Shown here one piece after another: positions 39,255 to 48,097 of a stretch of DNA of 54,926 bases (position 1 is its first letter; each line of letters starts with the position of its first letter). Made by a program: the position numbers and the translations under genes. Under the pieces are notes generated by a model that was given only the letters and a program-made list of their open reading frames with translations, had not been told where the DNA came from and did not search any database. The stretch is from CAYMND01 sp964465065 (GTDB lineage Bacteria; Acidobacteriota; Aminicenantia; UBA2199): the NCBI GenBank assembly GCA_964465065.1, contig CAYXHZ010000017.1:1-54926 (forward strand), given 5' to 3'.

Positions 39255-39315
39255 TCCGGCCTGGATTACCCGCTGCTTGAAGACGAACGGAGAGTGTATC
39301 TGCCTGCAGATATAC
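39251..39315 (+). terminator. Two tandem hairpins after the cysteine desulfurase-family gene
   Basis: GTAATCC/GGATTAC (39251-39257 with 39263-39269) overlaps the stop codon. A longer near-perfect hairpin (39294-39303 with 39306-39315) follows. Neither is followed by a T-run, so termination is only possible. Confidence 0.35.
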
Positions 39316-39379
39316 CAGCATCCATTCCATACCGTTAAGTCGTTCCCGACCGCAATATCGCCCAAGACGGCGGCCGATC

Positions 39380-39408
39380 TTTACATCCGTCGCCCCTTTT
39401 GCTATGGT
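39380..39408 (+). promoter_or_regulatory. Predicted promoter of the symporter gene
   Basis: TTTACA (39380-39385), a 17-base spacer ending TGC, and TATGGT (39403-39408), about 36 bases before the start. Confidence 0.5.
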
Positions 39409-39443
39409 TTGCTTTTGCTCACCGTTCCCGCCACAGAGGTAAC

Positions 39444-40712
39444 ATGAAGCTGCACACCAAGATCTTCATCGGCCTGATCGCCGGCGCCGCCGCCGGCTCC
39501 CTGCTGACTCTCGGCGGATTGACCGGGGTCACGCCCTACATCAAACCCGTGGGTGACGTTTTCATCAAGCTGCTCAAAATGGTCACCATACCGTTGATCG
39601 CGGTCTCCATCATGGGCGCCGTGGCCGGCTTTTCCGACCTGAAAAAACTGGGCCGGGTCGGACTGAAAGGGATAGGTTTCTTCCTGATCAGCACGGTGCT
39701 GGCGGTGAGCGTCGGCCTGGGCGCGGCCACCCTGTTCAGACCCGGCAAGGGAATCGACGAAAGCAAAAAGGCGGCGCTGCTGGCCGACATCCAGAAGAAT
39801 CCCGACTGGCAGAGGCAGATGTCCAGACAGGAACAGGACCCGCGCCGTTCCCCCGCCGATTTCCTGCTGGCCCTGATCCCGGCCAACCCCTTCAACGCCC
39901 TGGCCGAAGGGGACATGCTGGCGGTCATCACCTTCAGCCTCCTGTTCGGTCTGGCCGTCTCCCGCATCCCCGCTTCCGGCAAAGACCTGATCAACCGGCT
40001 CTTCGACGCCGGCAACGAGGCCCTGGTGACCCTGGTCAAGATGGTGATGAAACTGGCTCCCTACGCCGTCTTCGCCCTCATCGCCGCCGTCATCACCCAG
40101 TTCGGCTTCCACTTCCTGCTGGCCCTGCTGGAGTACGCCGCGCTGACCGTGGGCACCATGGCCTTCTTTCTGGCCGTCTACTACGGCTTGACCATTTCCA
40201 GTCTGGCCCGCTTCAACCCGCTGCAATTCTTCTCGGCCATGCGCTCGGTGGCCCTGCTGGCCTTTTCCACTTCCAGCTCCAACGCCACCCTGCCGGAAAA
40301 CCTGATCGACTGCCAGCAGAAGCTGGGCATCCGCCGGGAAATCGCCGCTTTCATCCTGCCCCTGGGGGCCACCGTCAACATGACCGGCACGGCCATCTAC
40401 CAGGGAGTCAGCGTCATGTTCATCGCCCAGGTGTTCGGTATCGGCCTGACGCTGCACCAGGTGCTGATGATCGTTTTGACGGCCACCCTGGCGGCGGTGG
40501 GCACGGCGGGCATCCCGGGCATCGGCATCGTCACGCTGGCCATGGTCCTGGGCGCAGTCGGCATACCCGTCGAGGGCATCGGTCTGATCATCGGCGTCGA
40601 ACGGATCCTGGACATGTGCCGCACCGTGCTCAACGTCCTGGGCGACAGCGCCGCCGCCCTGATCGTTCACCGCTCGGAGGAACGCCGTCAGCGGAAAACG
40701 GGCGAGACCTGA
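39444..40712 (+). CDS. Dicarboxylate/amino acid:cation symporter (DAACS family)
   Basis: This 422-residue inner-membrane transporter of the GltP/GltT/DctA type has eight helices plus two reentrant loops. The first hairpin motif is S-T-S-S-S-N-A-T-L-P (about residue 275) and the helix-7 motif is V-N-M-T-G-T-A-I-Y-Q-G, where the usual N-M-D-G-T reads N-M-T-G-T. The second hairpin contains T-A-G-I-P-G-I-G. A final helix holds D-M-C-R-T-V-L-N-V, whose R-T-x-x-N fits glutamate/aspartate or dicarboxylate binding. AGAGGT supports the ATG at 39444. The replaced Asp of helix 7 may alter cation coupling. Confidence 0.92.
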   Translation: MKLHTKIFIGLIAGAAAGSLLTLGGLTGVTPYIKPVGDVFIKLLKMVTIPLIAVSIMGAVAGFSDLKKLGRVGLKGIGFFLISTVLAVSVGLGAATLFRPGKGIDESKKAALLADIQKNPDWQRQMSRQEQDPRRSPADFLLALIPANPFNALAEGDMLAVITFSLLFGLAVSRIPASGKDLINRLFDAGNEALVTLVKMVMKLAPYAVFALIAAVITQFGFHFLLALLEYAALTVGTMAFFLAVYYGLTISSLARFNPLQFFSAMRSVALLAFSTSSSNATLPENLIDCQQKLGIRREIAAFILPLGATVNMTGTAIYQGVSVMFIAQVFGIGLTLHQVLMIVLTATLAAVGTAGIPGIGIVTLAMVLGAVGIPVEGIGLIIGVERILDMCRTVLNVLGDSAAALIVHRSEERRQRKTGET

Positions 40713-40735
40713 CGATTGGCAAGCGTAAAAACAAG

Positions 40736-40764
40736 TTGACATACCGGCTTGCCTAACATAGTAT
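40736..40764 (+). promoter_or_regulatory. Sigma70 promoter of the V-ATPase operon, leaderless layout
   Basis: TTGACA (40736-40741), exactly 17 bases and TAGTAT (40759-40764). The ATG of the first gene is at 40772, seven bases after the -10 element, with no Shine-Dalgarno, so transcription would start at or next to the start codon. Confidence 0.75.
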
Positions 40765-40771
40765 TGCAAAC

Positions 40772-41407
40772 ATGGAAGTTAAAGAAATCCACGACGTGCA
40801 ACTGAAAGAGCTCATCGATACCCTCCATCGTGACGGTGTGGACAAAGGGCGCCAGGAGAGCGAGGCCTTGATCCGGCAGGCCCAGGCCCAGGCCCAACAG
40901 ATCGTCGCCGCCGCCCAGGCCCAGGCCGACGCCTTGCTGGAAAACGCCAGGAAAGAACGATCGAAAATGGAACAATCCGGCCGGGAATCTCTCAAGCAGG
41001 CATCCCGGGACCTGTTGCTACAGGTCAGAAAACAACTGGAAGGATTGTTTGCCGTACTGCTGAAAGAAAAGGCGCAGCGCGCACTTACCGATGCAGAGAT
41101 CACCGGGGCCATCACCAACATGATCTCCAGCTGGAAGCCGGAGCATCAGCGAAATATCGAGCTGCTGCTCCCCGATGATAGCTTCGATCTGCTGGCCCGG
41201 GCTTTGCGAAAATCGCTCGCCGACCGGATCGCCGCCGGGATTGAGATCAAAGCCTCTCCGGAACTGGTCAGCGGTTTTCGTGTCAGCGAAAAAGACGGCC
41301 GGGCCTATTACGATTTCTCGGCCGAAAGCATCGCGGAAAGCTTATCGTCGTACTTGAATCCGGGCATGGCCGAGATCTTATCCCAAGCCTTGCGGCAGAG
41401 CCAGTGA
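40772..41407 (+). CDS. atpE: V-type ATPase subunit E (peripheral stalk)
   Basis: This 211-residue protein has a long Ala/Gln-rich coiled coil (about residues 25-90: E-A-L-I-R-Q-A-Q-A-Q-A-Q-Q-I-V-A-A-A) followed by a globular C-terminal domain, as in V-ATPase E subunits. It holds the catalytic head to the membrane sector as part of the stator. It is first in the operon and overlaps the next gene by four bases. No G/H-type partner subunit gene is present in the operon, as in other operons of this layout. Confidence 0.85.
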   Translation: MEVKEIHDVQLKELIDTLHRDGVDKGRQESEALIRQAQAQAQQIVAAAQAQADALLENARKERSKMEQSGRESLKQASRDLLLQVRKQLEGLFAVLLKEKAQRALTDAEITGAITNMISSWKPEHQRNIELLLPDDSFDLLARALRKSLADRIAAGIEIKASPELVSGFRVSEKDGRAYYDFSAESIAESLSSYLNPGMAEILSQALRQSQ

Positions 41408-41994
41408 CTTTGACGCAATACTACTACCTGGTGGCTTCGTTACCCCTGCTCTTGCGTGACGACACCCCTCCCTTCAGCAGTCAGTCCTGGCTGGACAGCT
41501 GCCGCGAACAGGTATCGGCCGACGATCATGCGCTGTTGGCCAGGATCGCGATCAGCGTTCCCGATGCCCGGCCCGGGGATCACAAGCTGTGGCAGGCCTA
41601 CTCTGCCTGGGAAAGCGCCCTGCGCAACGAGCTGGCGGAGCAACGTTCCCAGCGCCTGGGGCTCAGTGCCGTCCCGTTTCTCCGGCATGCGCCATACTAC
41701 ACGGGCATGGCTGTAGCGGTGAAAGACGCCCTGGGTTCCGGCAATCCCAAGGCGGTGGAAGCGGCACTGGACCGCTTGCGCTGGCTGTATCTGGAAGAGC
41801 TTGAAGCCGGTACGCAGTTCGACCTGGGGCGCCTGATCGTCTATCGCCTCAAGCTGATGCTGCTCGAACGGAAAGGACAATTACGGCCGGAGACGGGACG
41901 GGCATCTTTCGATCAGATATACAAACAGGTTCTGGAGAATGCGGCAACCGAGACTACAGCCCCGGACCGCCAATCCGATTCGGAGAAAGCATGA
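41404..41994 (+). CDS. DUF2764 family protein of V-ATPase operons
   Basis: This 196-residue soluble protein opens Y-Y-Y-L-V-A-S-L-P-L-L and contains a conserved helical stretch L-R-W-L-Y-L-E-E-L-E-A-G-T-Q-F-D-L-G-R-L-I-V-Y-R-L-K-L. DUF2764 proteins occur between subunits E and A in V-ATPase operons of several bacterial phyla and may replace a C/d-type subunit; this role is inference. It starts with GTG at 41404, overlapping the E-subunit stop, and overlaps the A-subunit start by four bases. Confidence 0.82.
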   Translation: MTLTQYYYLVASLPLLLRDDTPPFSSQSWLDSCREQVSADDHALLARIAISVPDARPGDHKLWQAYSAWESALRNELAEQRSQRLGLSAVPFLRHAPYYTGMAVAVKDALGSGNPKAVEAALDRLRWLYLEELEAGTQFDLGRLIVYRLKLMLLERKGQLRPETGRASFDQIYKQVLENAATETTAPDRQSDSEKA

Positions 41995-43760
41995 CAAAAG
42001 GAAAGGTAGTCGGAGTCAACGGCAACATGGTCACCGTCGAAGTGGACGGTGACGTATCCATGAACGAAGTCGCCTACGTGGCCAGTTCCGGAAAAAAACT
42101 GAAGGCGGAGATCATCCGTATCCGCGGACGTCGCGCCGAGTTGCAGATATTCGAGATGTCCCGTGGAATCGGCATCGGGGACGATGTGGAATTCAGCTCG
42201 GAGCTGCTGGTCGTACGACTCGGCCCCGGTTTGTTGACCCAGATATACGACGGCTTGCAGAATCCGCTGCCGGATCTGGCCGAAAAATGCGGCTTTTTCC
42301 TGGAACGGGGCGTTTACCTCAGTCCTCTGGACGAAAACAAGCAGTGGAACTTCACCCCTTCGACCCAGACCGGGCGGCATGTGACCGCAGCCGATACCTT
42401 GGGAACGGTTCCGGAAGGCATATTCGATCACCGCATCATGGTACCCTTCTACCTGACCGGTTCCTACAAGGTCCTGAAGGTGGCTGAACCGGGAAACTAC
42501 CGCATCACGGATACCATCGCCGAACTGGAGGACGAAAAAGGCAGCCGTCTGCAGATCACCATGAGCTTCAATTGGCCGGTCAAACGTCCCGTGACCTGCT
42601 ATCGCGAACGCTTGCGGCCGACAGAACCGATGGTCACCAGGATCCGGATCATCGACACCTTTCTGCCGGTGGCCCGGGGTGGCACATACTGCATTCCCGG
42701 ACCGTTCGGAGCCGGAAAAACGGTATTGCAGCAGGTGACCAGCCGCTATGCCGAAATCGATATCGTCATCATCGCCGCCTGCGGAGAACGGGCCGGAGAG
42801 GTGGTGGAAACCCTCAAGGAGTTTCCGGAGCTGACCGATCCCAAGACGGGCAGGTCGCTGATGGAGCGCACCATCATCATCTGCAACACCAGCTCGATGC
42901 CTGTCGCCGCCCGGGAAGCCTCGGTATACACAGCCATCACCCTGGCCGAATACTACCGGCAAATGGGACTGCACATCCTGCTCCTGGCCGACTCGACATC
43001 CCGCTGGGCACAGGCCTTGCGGGAAATGTCGGGACGCCTCGAGGAGATCCCCGGGGAAGAAGCCTTTCCCGCCTACCTGGAATCCGTCATCGCCAGCTTT
43101 TACGAACGGGCGGGTCTGGTACGTCTGCGCGACGACGCTACCGGCTCGGTCACCATCGGCGGAACGGTCAGCCCAGCCGGAGGCAACTTCGACGAGCCGG
43201 TCACCCAGTCGACCCTGAAAGTGGTCGGAGCCTTTCACGGCCTGTCCCGGGAACGTTCCGACGCCCGCAAGTACCCGGCCATCCACCCCCTGGAGAGTTG
43301 GAGCAAGTACAGCGGCTTGATCGATGCAGATGCCACCGAATATGCACGGAATATCCTGTACCGCGGCAACGAGGTGAATCAGATGATGAAGGTCGTCGGC
43401 GAGGAGGGAACCTCTCTGGACGACTACGAACTGTTTCTCAAGAGCGAGTTCGTCGATTCGGTCTACCTGCAGCAGAACTCGTTCGATCCGGTGGATGCGG
43501 CGGTATCGACGGAGCGGCAGCGGCATGTTTTCGCCGTCCTGTTCCGGATCCTGATTTCGCGCTTCGATTTCGGCAGCAAAGAGAACGCCCGCACTTTCTT
43601 CAACCAGATGCGTCAGAAGTTCCGCGATTACAACGGCGCAGAATGGAAAAGCGACGAATTCAACCGCCTGGAGAGCGAAATCCGCTCCTTTTTGAAAACC
43701 CGGCAATCCGGTCTGGAAGGCAAAGGGAAAAGCATTCTGGAAAAGAGTCTCGGACAATAG
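41991..43760 (+). CDS. atpA: V-type ATPase catalytic subunit A
   Basis: This 589-residue catalytic subunit has the Walker A motif G-P-F-G-A-G-K-T (about residues 236-243), E-R-A-G-E-V in the Walker-adjacent region, and L-L-A-D-S-T-S-R-W-A-Q-A-L-R-E. The A-type bulge region is present before the nucleotide domain. It hydrolyses or makes ATP in the A3B3 head. The length is normal. The gene overlaps DUF2764 by four bases and lies 13 bases before subunit B. Confidence 0.96.
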   Translation: MTKGKVVGVNGNMVTVEVDGDVSMNEVAYVASSGKKLKAEIIRIRGRRAELQIFEMSRGIGIGDDVEFSSELLVVRLGPGLLTQIYDGLQNPLPDLAEKCGFFLERGVYLSPLDENKQWNFTPSTQTGRHVTAADTLGTVPEGIFDHRIMVPFYLTGSYKVLKVAEPGNYRITDTIAELEDEKGSRLQITMSFNWPVKRPVTCYRERLRPTEPMVTRIRIIDTFLPVARGGTYCIPGPFGAGKTVLQQVTSRYAEIDIVIIAACGERAGEVVETLKEFPELTDPKTGRSLMERTIIICNTSSMPVAAREASVYTAITLAEYYRQMGLHILLLADSTSRWAQALREMSGRLEEIPGEEAFPAYLESVIASFYERAGLVRLRDDATGSVTIGGTVSPAGGNFDEPVTQSTLKVVGAFHGLSRERSDARKYPAIHPLESWSKYSGLIDADATEYARNILYRGNEVNQMMKVVGEEGTSLDDYELFLKSEFVDSVYLQQNSFDPVDAAVSTERQRHVFAVLFRILISRFDFGSKENARTFFNQMRQKFRDYNGAEWKSDEFNRLESEIRSFLKTRQSGLEGKGKSILEKSLGQ

Positions 43761-43773
43761 ACAAGGAACCAGC

Positions 43774-45084
43774 ATGAAAAAGGTGTACAGCAGAATCGAA
43801 GCCATAGCCGGAAACGTCATCACCGTTACCGCCAGCGATGTCCGCTACGGAGAACTGGCTGTCGTCAGCTCCGCCCACGGCAACTCTGTGGCGGAGGTGA
43901 TCCGCCTCCTGGAAAACAATGTCTCGTTGCAGGTTTATTCCGGTTGCCGGGGCATTTCGACCGGAGATCAGGTCCGTTTCCTCGGCCACCCCATGCAGGT
44001 ATCGTTCTCGGAAAATCTCCTTGGCCGGATCTTCGATGGCGGCGGCAAACCCAGGGACAAAGGCCCGGAACTCAGCGAAAACATGATCGAAATCGGCGGC
44101 CCGTCCGTCAACCCGGCCAAGCGAATCATCCCGCGCAACATGATCCGTACCGGCATCCCCATGATCGACCTGTTCAATTCGCTGGTGGAGTCTCAGAAAC
44201 TGCCGATCTTTTCCATTTCCGGCGAACCTTACAACCAGCTGCTGGCCCGAATCGCCCTGCAGGCCGAAGTCGACATGATCATCCTCGGGGGGATGGGACT
44301 CAAGTACGACGACTACCTCTACTTCAAGGACACGCTGGAGCAGGGGGGCGCCCTGAACCGGGCCGTGTTTTTCGTCCATACCGCTTCCGATCCCATCGTT
44401 GAATGCCTGTTGGTTCCGGACATCTCCCTGGCGGTTGCCGAAGGCTTCGCCCTCCAGGGGAAAAAGGTCCTGGTCCTGCTGACCGATATGACCAACTTCG
44501 CCGATGCCCTCAAGGAGATCGCCATCACCATGGAGCAGGTGCCCTCCAACCGCGGCTACCCCGGAGACCTGTACAGCCAGCTGGCGGCGCGCTACGAGAA
44601 GGCGGTCGATTTCTCCGGGGCGGGATCCATCACCATCCTGGGTGTCACCACCATGCCCGGCGACGACGTGACCCATCCGGTACCGGACAACACCGGCTAC
44701 ATCACCGAAGGCCAGTACTATCTGAAAAACGGACGTATCGAACCCTTCGGTTCCCTGTCCCGCCTCAAACAACTGGTCAACAGCGGTACGCGTGCCGACC
44801 ACCGCGCCCTGATGGACGGCATGATCACCCTGTACGCGGCGTACAAAGAGTCCCTGGAAAAGAAATCCATGGGATTCAAAATGACGGACTGGGATGAAAA
44901 ATTGCTGAAATACGGAGTGATCTTCGAACATCAGATGATGGATCTGTCGGTCAACATTCCACTGGAAACCGCTTTGGACAACGGTTGGGAGATTCTGGCC
45001 TCCTGTTTCTCGCCGGAGGAGACCGGCCTGCGGACCGAACTGATCAGAAAGTTCTGGCCGGCCCAGACTGCGGAGAAGCAGTAA
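43774..45084 (+). CDS. atpB: V-type ATPase regulatory subunit B
   Basis: This 436-residue non-catalytic partner of subunit A has the B-type opening (Y-S-R-I-E-A-I-A-G-N-V-I-T-V), G-R-I-F-D-G-G-G-K-P, and P-I-F-S-I-S-G-E-P-Y-N-Q in place of a Walker A lysine. It also has V-L-V-L-L-T-D-M-T-N-F-A-D-A-L-K-E-I and R-G-Y-P-G-D-L-Y-S-Q-L-A. It forms the alternate positions of the hexameric head. Subunit D follows after one base. Confidence 0.96.
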   Translation: MKKVYSRIEAIAGNVITVTASDVRYGELAVVSSAHGNSVAEVIRLLENNVSLQVYSGCRGISTGDQVRFLGHPMQVSFSENLLGRIFDGGGKPRDKGPELSENMIEIGGPSVNPAKRIIPRNMIRTGIPMIDLFNSLVESQKLPIFSISGEPYNQLLARIALQAEVDMIILGGMGLKYDDYLYFKDTLEQGGALNRAVFFVHTASDPIVECLLVPDISLAVAEGFALQGKKVLVLLTDMTNFADALKEIAITMEQVPSNRGYPGDLYSQLAARYEKAVDFSGAGSITILGVTTMPGDDVTHPVPDNTGYITEGQYYLKNGRIEPFGSLSRLKQLVNSGTRADHRALMDGMITLYAAYKESLEKKSMGFKMTDWDEKLLKYGVIFEHQMMDLSVNIPLETALDNGWEILASCFSPEETGLRTELIRKFWPAQTAEKQ

Positions 45085-45085
45085 G

Positions 45086-45691
45086 ATGCCGGCAGTCAAG
45101 CTGACCAAGAACGAATTGAAGGTTCAAAAGGACGCCTTGAAGCGCTACCGTCGTTACCTGCCGACCCTGATTCTCAAGAAGCAGCAGCTGCAGATGGTCA
45201 TCCGCCAGCAGGAAATCCGCCTGGCCGAGGAATCCGAAAAACGGCAACGCATGGCCGATGAAGCCGATACCTGGATGGACCTGTTCGCGGAGCGATTCCC
45301 GTTTCAGGACTGGTTGCGGATCAGGACTGTCTTCACCGAAACGGCCAATATCGCCGGAGTGGAGGTCACCGTCTTCAAGGGCGTCGATTTTTCGACCGCG
45401 CCCCATGACCTGTTTCAGACTCCACCCTGGGTCGACGACGCTTTGCTCTATATCGGCCAGTTATCCAGACTGGACGTGGAAATCGGGCTGTTGCGGAGAC
45501 AAATCGCCCTTCTCGAGGCCGAACTGCGGGTCACCAGCCAGCGGGTGAACCTCTTCGAGAAGGTCAAAATTCCCCAGGCAGCGGATAGTATCCGCAAAAT
45601 CCAGATCTTCCTTGGCGATCAGCAGACCGCTGCCGTGGTCAGGGGTAAAACGGCCAAGAAGAACCTGACGCGAAGGCTGGTGGCAACATGA
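45086..45691 (+). CDS. atpD: V-type ATPase subunit D (central stalk)
   Basis: This 201-residue antiparallel coiled-coil rotor axle opens V-K-L-T-K-N-E-L-K-V-Q-K-D-A-L-K and ends with V-N-L-F-E-K-V-K-I-P-Q, a conserved segment of the D family. It transmits rotation between the K ring and the A3B3 head. It overlaps subunit I by four bases. No separate subunit F or C is encoded in the operon. Confidence 0.92.
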   Translation: MPAVKLTKNELKVQKDALKRYRRYLPTLILKKQQLQMVIRQQEIRLAEESEKRQRMADEADTWMDLFAERFPFQDWLRIRTVFTETANIAGVEVTVFKGVDFSTAPHDLFQTPPWVDDALLYIGQLSRLDVEIGLLRRQIALLEAELRVTSQRVNLFEKVKIPQAADSIRKIQIFLGDQQTAAVVRGKTAKKNLTRRLVAT

Positions 45692-47505
45692 TCGTTGCCA
45701 TGAAGAAAGCCACCGTCGTCATCCGGAGGCAGGAGAAACAGCCGGCCTTGAACAAGCTGCGGGGCCTGGGCGTGCTGCACCTGTGCTCCGTTCCGGCACA
45801 ACCGCCTTCGGCTCAGGAGTGGCGGGAAAAGAAGGGCCTGCTGGAAAAGGCGCTGAGCATACTGTCGACTCGCCCGTCAATCAATGTCCGCCGCGAGGCT
45901 GAGGCCGACCTGACTGCCGATTCGGCATTGGCCCAGGCTGTCGTGGATCGGCATGATGCGCTGAACGCGCTTCGGGAGGAGGGGCGAAGCCTGGATTGTG
46001 AATCTCTCCTACTTCAGGAATGGGACGGAGTTTGCACGGCCGACTTTCTGCCTCTCTCCAGGCAGGGGTTGGATATCCGTTTTTACGATATGGCCGCCAA
46101 AGACCTGGGCCTTCTGCCCGAAAACGTACGGGCCTTTGTCATCAAACGCGGCAAGTCTCTGCTTCGGGTCGCGCTGATCACCGAGAAGGACTCCGGTTTG
46201 AACCTGGGCTTAAAACCCCTCGCCCCCCCGGGGCGCAACACTGCCGAATTGGATCGCCTGATCTCGCAGAACCGGACGGACCAGGAAAAAACCGAACGGA
46301 GACTGGAGGAGCTGGCCGCGTCCGCCGATCGATTGCGTGCTTCCCTGACCGCAGCGACCCGGGAAATCGAGCTGACCGAAGCGGCCGCCGCCATGGGCGA
46401 CACCGAAAGCCTGTCTTACCTGTCCGGCTTTCTGCCCGTCGACCGGGTGGCCGACTTGCAGAGAACCTGCCGCGAGAACAGCTGGGCCTTGCTCATCCAG
46501 GACCCCGGCAGCGACGACGATGTCCCGACGGTTGTGCGCAACAAAGCCTGGATCGACATCATCAGACCGGTATTTGAACTGTTGGGAACCATCCCGGGTT
46601 ATCGGGAAAACGACATCAGCCTTTTTTTCCTGGTTTTCTTCACCTTCTTCTTTGCCGCCATAATCGGCGACGGCGGTTACGGGTTGGTCATGTTCACCGG
46701 CACCCTCTTTTTATCTGCTCGCCTCCGTAAGCGAGGGAAGCCAATGCCGGCCATTCTGATCCTGATGTCGGTCATGAGTCTGGCCACCGTTCTCTGGGGA
46801 GCGCTGACCGGAACCTGGTTCGGATCGGAGACAATGGCTTCGCTGCCCTTTCTGTCGTGGATGATCGTTCCTTCCCTGTCCACATTCAATCCATCCAGCG
46901 GGGAAACGTTCAAATACATCTTTTTCGTCGTCGGTACGCTGCATATCTCGATCGCCCACGTCTGGAACTTCGTCCGCCAGCTGAAAGAGAAACCGGTTCT
47001 GCGTGCGTTCACGCAACTGGGCTGGCTGTTTCTGGTCCTGGGCCTCTATTATCTGGTGCTCAACCTGGTGCTCAGCAGCGAGAAGTATCCCCTGCCCCGT
47101 CACGCCACCTGGCTGATGGCTTCAGGGCTGCTTATGGTCATTCTCTTTTCCCAGCAATCGGGGCGCTTCCTGCACGGCGTAGCCATGGGCCTGGCCAATC
47201 TGCTGACCACGTTTTTGAGCAGCATCAGCGCTTTTTCCGACATTATATCCTATATTCGCCTTTTCGCCGTCGGCCTGGCCACCATCGAGATATCGAAAAG
47301 TTTCAATGCCATGGCCGCCGGATTGGCCGACGGCACGCTGGGCATCATCCTGGCGTCGCTGGTGCTGTTGCTCGGTCATTCCCTGAATCTGGCCATGGGC
47401 TCGCTGTCGGTCGTCGTCCATGGAGTCCGGCTCAACATGCTCGAATTTTCGGGTCACCTGGGTATGGAATGGACGGGAAAACCCTACAAACCTTTTAAGG
47501 AGTAA
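45688..47505 (+). CDS. atpI: V-type ATPase subunit I (membrane stator)
   Basis: This 605-residue subunit has an N-terminal cytoplasmic half (about 1-300) with coiled coils and seven to eight membrane helices starting at D-I-S-L-F-F-L-V-F-F-T-F-F-F-A-A. The conserved G-D-G-G-Y-G-L near residue 325 and the essential arginine in Y-I-R-L-F-A-V-G-L-A (about 523) are present, the latter facing the rotor glutamate. N-M-L-E-F-S-G-H near the end is typical. It forms the ion half-channels with subunit K, whose gene follows after three bases. Confidence 0.94.
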   Translation: MIVAMKKATVVIRRQEKQPALNKLRGLGVLHLCSVPAQPPSAQEWREKKGLLEKALSILSTRPSINVRREAEADLTADSALAQAVVDRHDALNALREEGRSLDCESLLLQEWDGVCTADFLPLSRQGLDIRFYDMAAKDLGLLPENVRAFVIKRGKSLLRVALITEKDSGLNLGLKPLAPPGRNTAELDRLISQNRTDQEKTERRLEELAASADRLRASLTAATREIELTEAAAAMGDTESLSYLSGFLPVDRVADLQRTCRENSWALLIQDPGSDDDVPTVVRNKAWIDIIRPVFELLGTIPGYRENDISLFFLVFFTFFFAAIIGDGGYGLVMFTGTLFLSARLRKRGKPMPAILILMSVMSLATVLWGALTGTWFGSETMASLPFLSWMIVPSLSTFNPSSGETFKYIFFVVGTLHISIAHVWNFVRQLKEKPVLRAFTQLGWLFLVLGLYYLVLNLVLSSEKYPLPRHATWLMASGLLMVILFSQQSGRFLHGVAMGLANLLTTFLSSISAFSDIISYIRLFAVGLATIEISKSFNAMAAGLADGTLGIILASLVLLLGHSLNLAMGSLSVVVHGVRLNMLEFSGHLGMEWTGKPYKPFKE

Positions 47506-47508
47506 AAG

Positions 47509-47940
47509 ATGAACTTCAGTTTGATCGGTATCGGTGCAGCTCTGGCTTTGTCCGCCATCGGGTCGGCGATCGGAGCCGGCGTCGCCGGGATGGCCGCCGT
47601 TGGCGCCTGGAAAAAGTGTTTCGCACAGAACAAAACCGCGCCGTTTATGCTCGTGGCCTTCGTCGGGGCTCCCCTGACCCAGACGATTTATGGATTCATC
47701 CTCATGAATACCCTCAAAGGAGCCATCGATAAAATCGATGCCGGCCTGCTGCTGGGGGTCGGTCTGTTTGGAGGGTTGGCCATCGGCATTTCCGCCTGGT
47801 TTCAAGGAAAAGCCGCCGCTTGCGCCTCGGACGCTCTGGCTGAAACCGGCAAGGGATTCGGAAACTACATCATGGTCCTGGGCTTGATTGAGACCGTGGC
47901 TCTGTTCGTGATGGTCTTCATGATGGGCGTGGTCGCCTGA
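47509..47940 (+). CDS. atpK: V-type ATPase subunit K (rotor ring), sodium-type ligands
   Basis: This 143-residue proteolipid has four membrane helices, a fused double hairpin. The ion-carrying carboxylate is Glu128 in G-L-I-E-T-V-A in the second hairpin. Thr57 and Gln58 in P-L-T-Q-T and Gln99 in F-Q-G-K-A-A match the other sodium ligands of Enterococcus hirae NtpK (Thr64, Gln65, Gln110, Glu139). The first hairpin lacks a carboxylate, giving one ion per four helices. A sodium-coupled pump is therefore predicted. It closes the operon. Confidence 0.92.
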   Translation: MNFSLIGIGAALALSAIGSAIGAGVAGMAAVGAWKKCFAQNKTAPFMLVAFVGAPLTQTIYGFILMNTLKGAIDKIDAGLLLGVGLFGGLAIGISAWFQGKAAACASDALAETGKGFGNYIMVLGLIETVALFVMVFMMGVVA

Positions 47941-48037
47941 CCAAAGATTCGAGATCGCAAACCGGAAATATCTGGACATCGGCCGCAATCCATCAGTATA
48001 TTGCTCGGTTGACCAGCGTCCTGCACTGCACCGAGTA

Positions 48038-48066
48038 TTGAAAAAAGGCACAAATCCCGTCACAAT
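48038..48066 (+). promoter_or_regulatory. Predicted promoter of the acyl-activating fusion gene
   Basis: TTGAAA (48038-48043), a 17-base spacer and CACAAT (48061-48066). Transcription would start near 48073. The -10 lies between the arms of the inverted repeat at 48058-48086. Confidence 0.5.
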
Positions 48067-48086
48067 AGACTCGGCGTATCGTGACG
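48058..48086. promoter_or_regulatory. Inverted repeat over the fusion gene promoter, operator candidate
   Basis: CGTCAC (48058-48063) and GTGACG (48081-48086) are perfect six-base arms separated by 17 bases, spanning the -10 and the expected transcription start. A repressor of lipid genes could bind here; no such regulator is identified. Confidence 0.4.
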
Positions 48087-48097
48087 ATGAGGGTTTT

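Noticed and set aside
41913..43823. 636-codon minus-strand open frame over the V-ATPase A gene
   Set aside because: The plus strand encodes an intact A subunit with a Walker A motif; the antisense frame shows no domain and no start signal.
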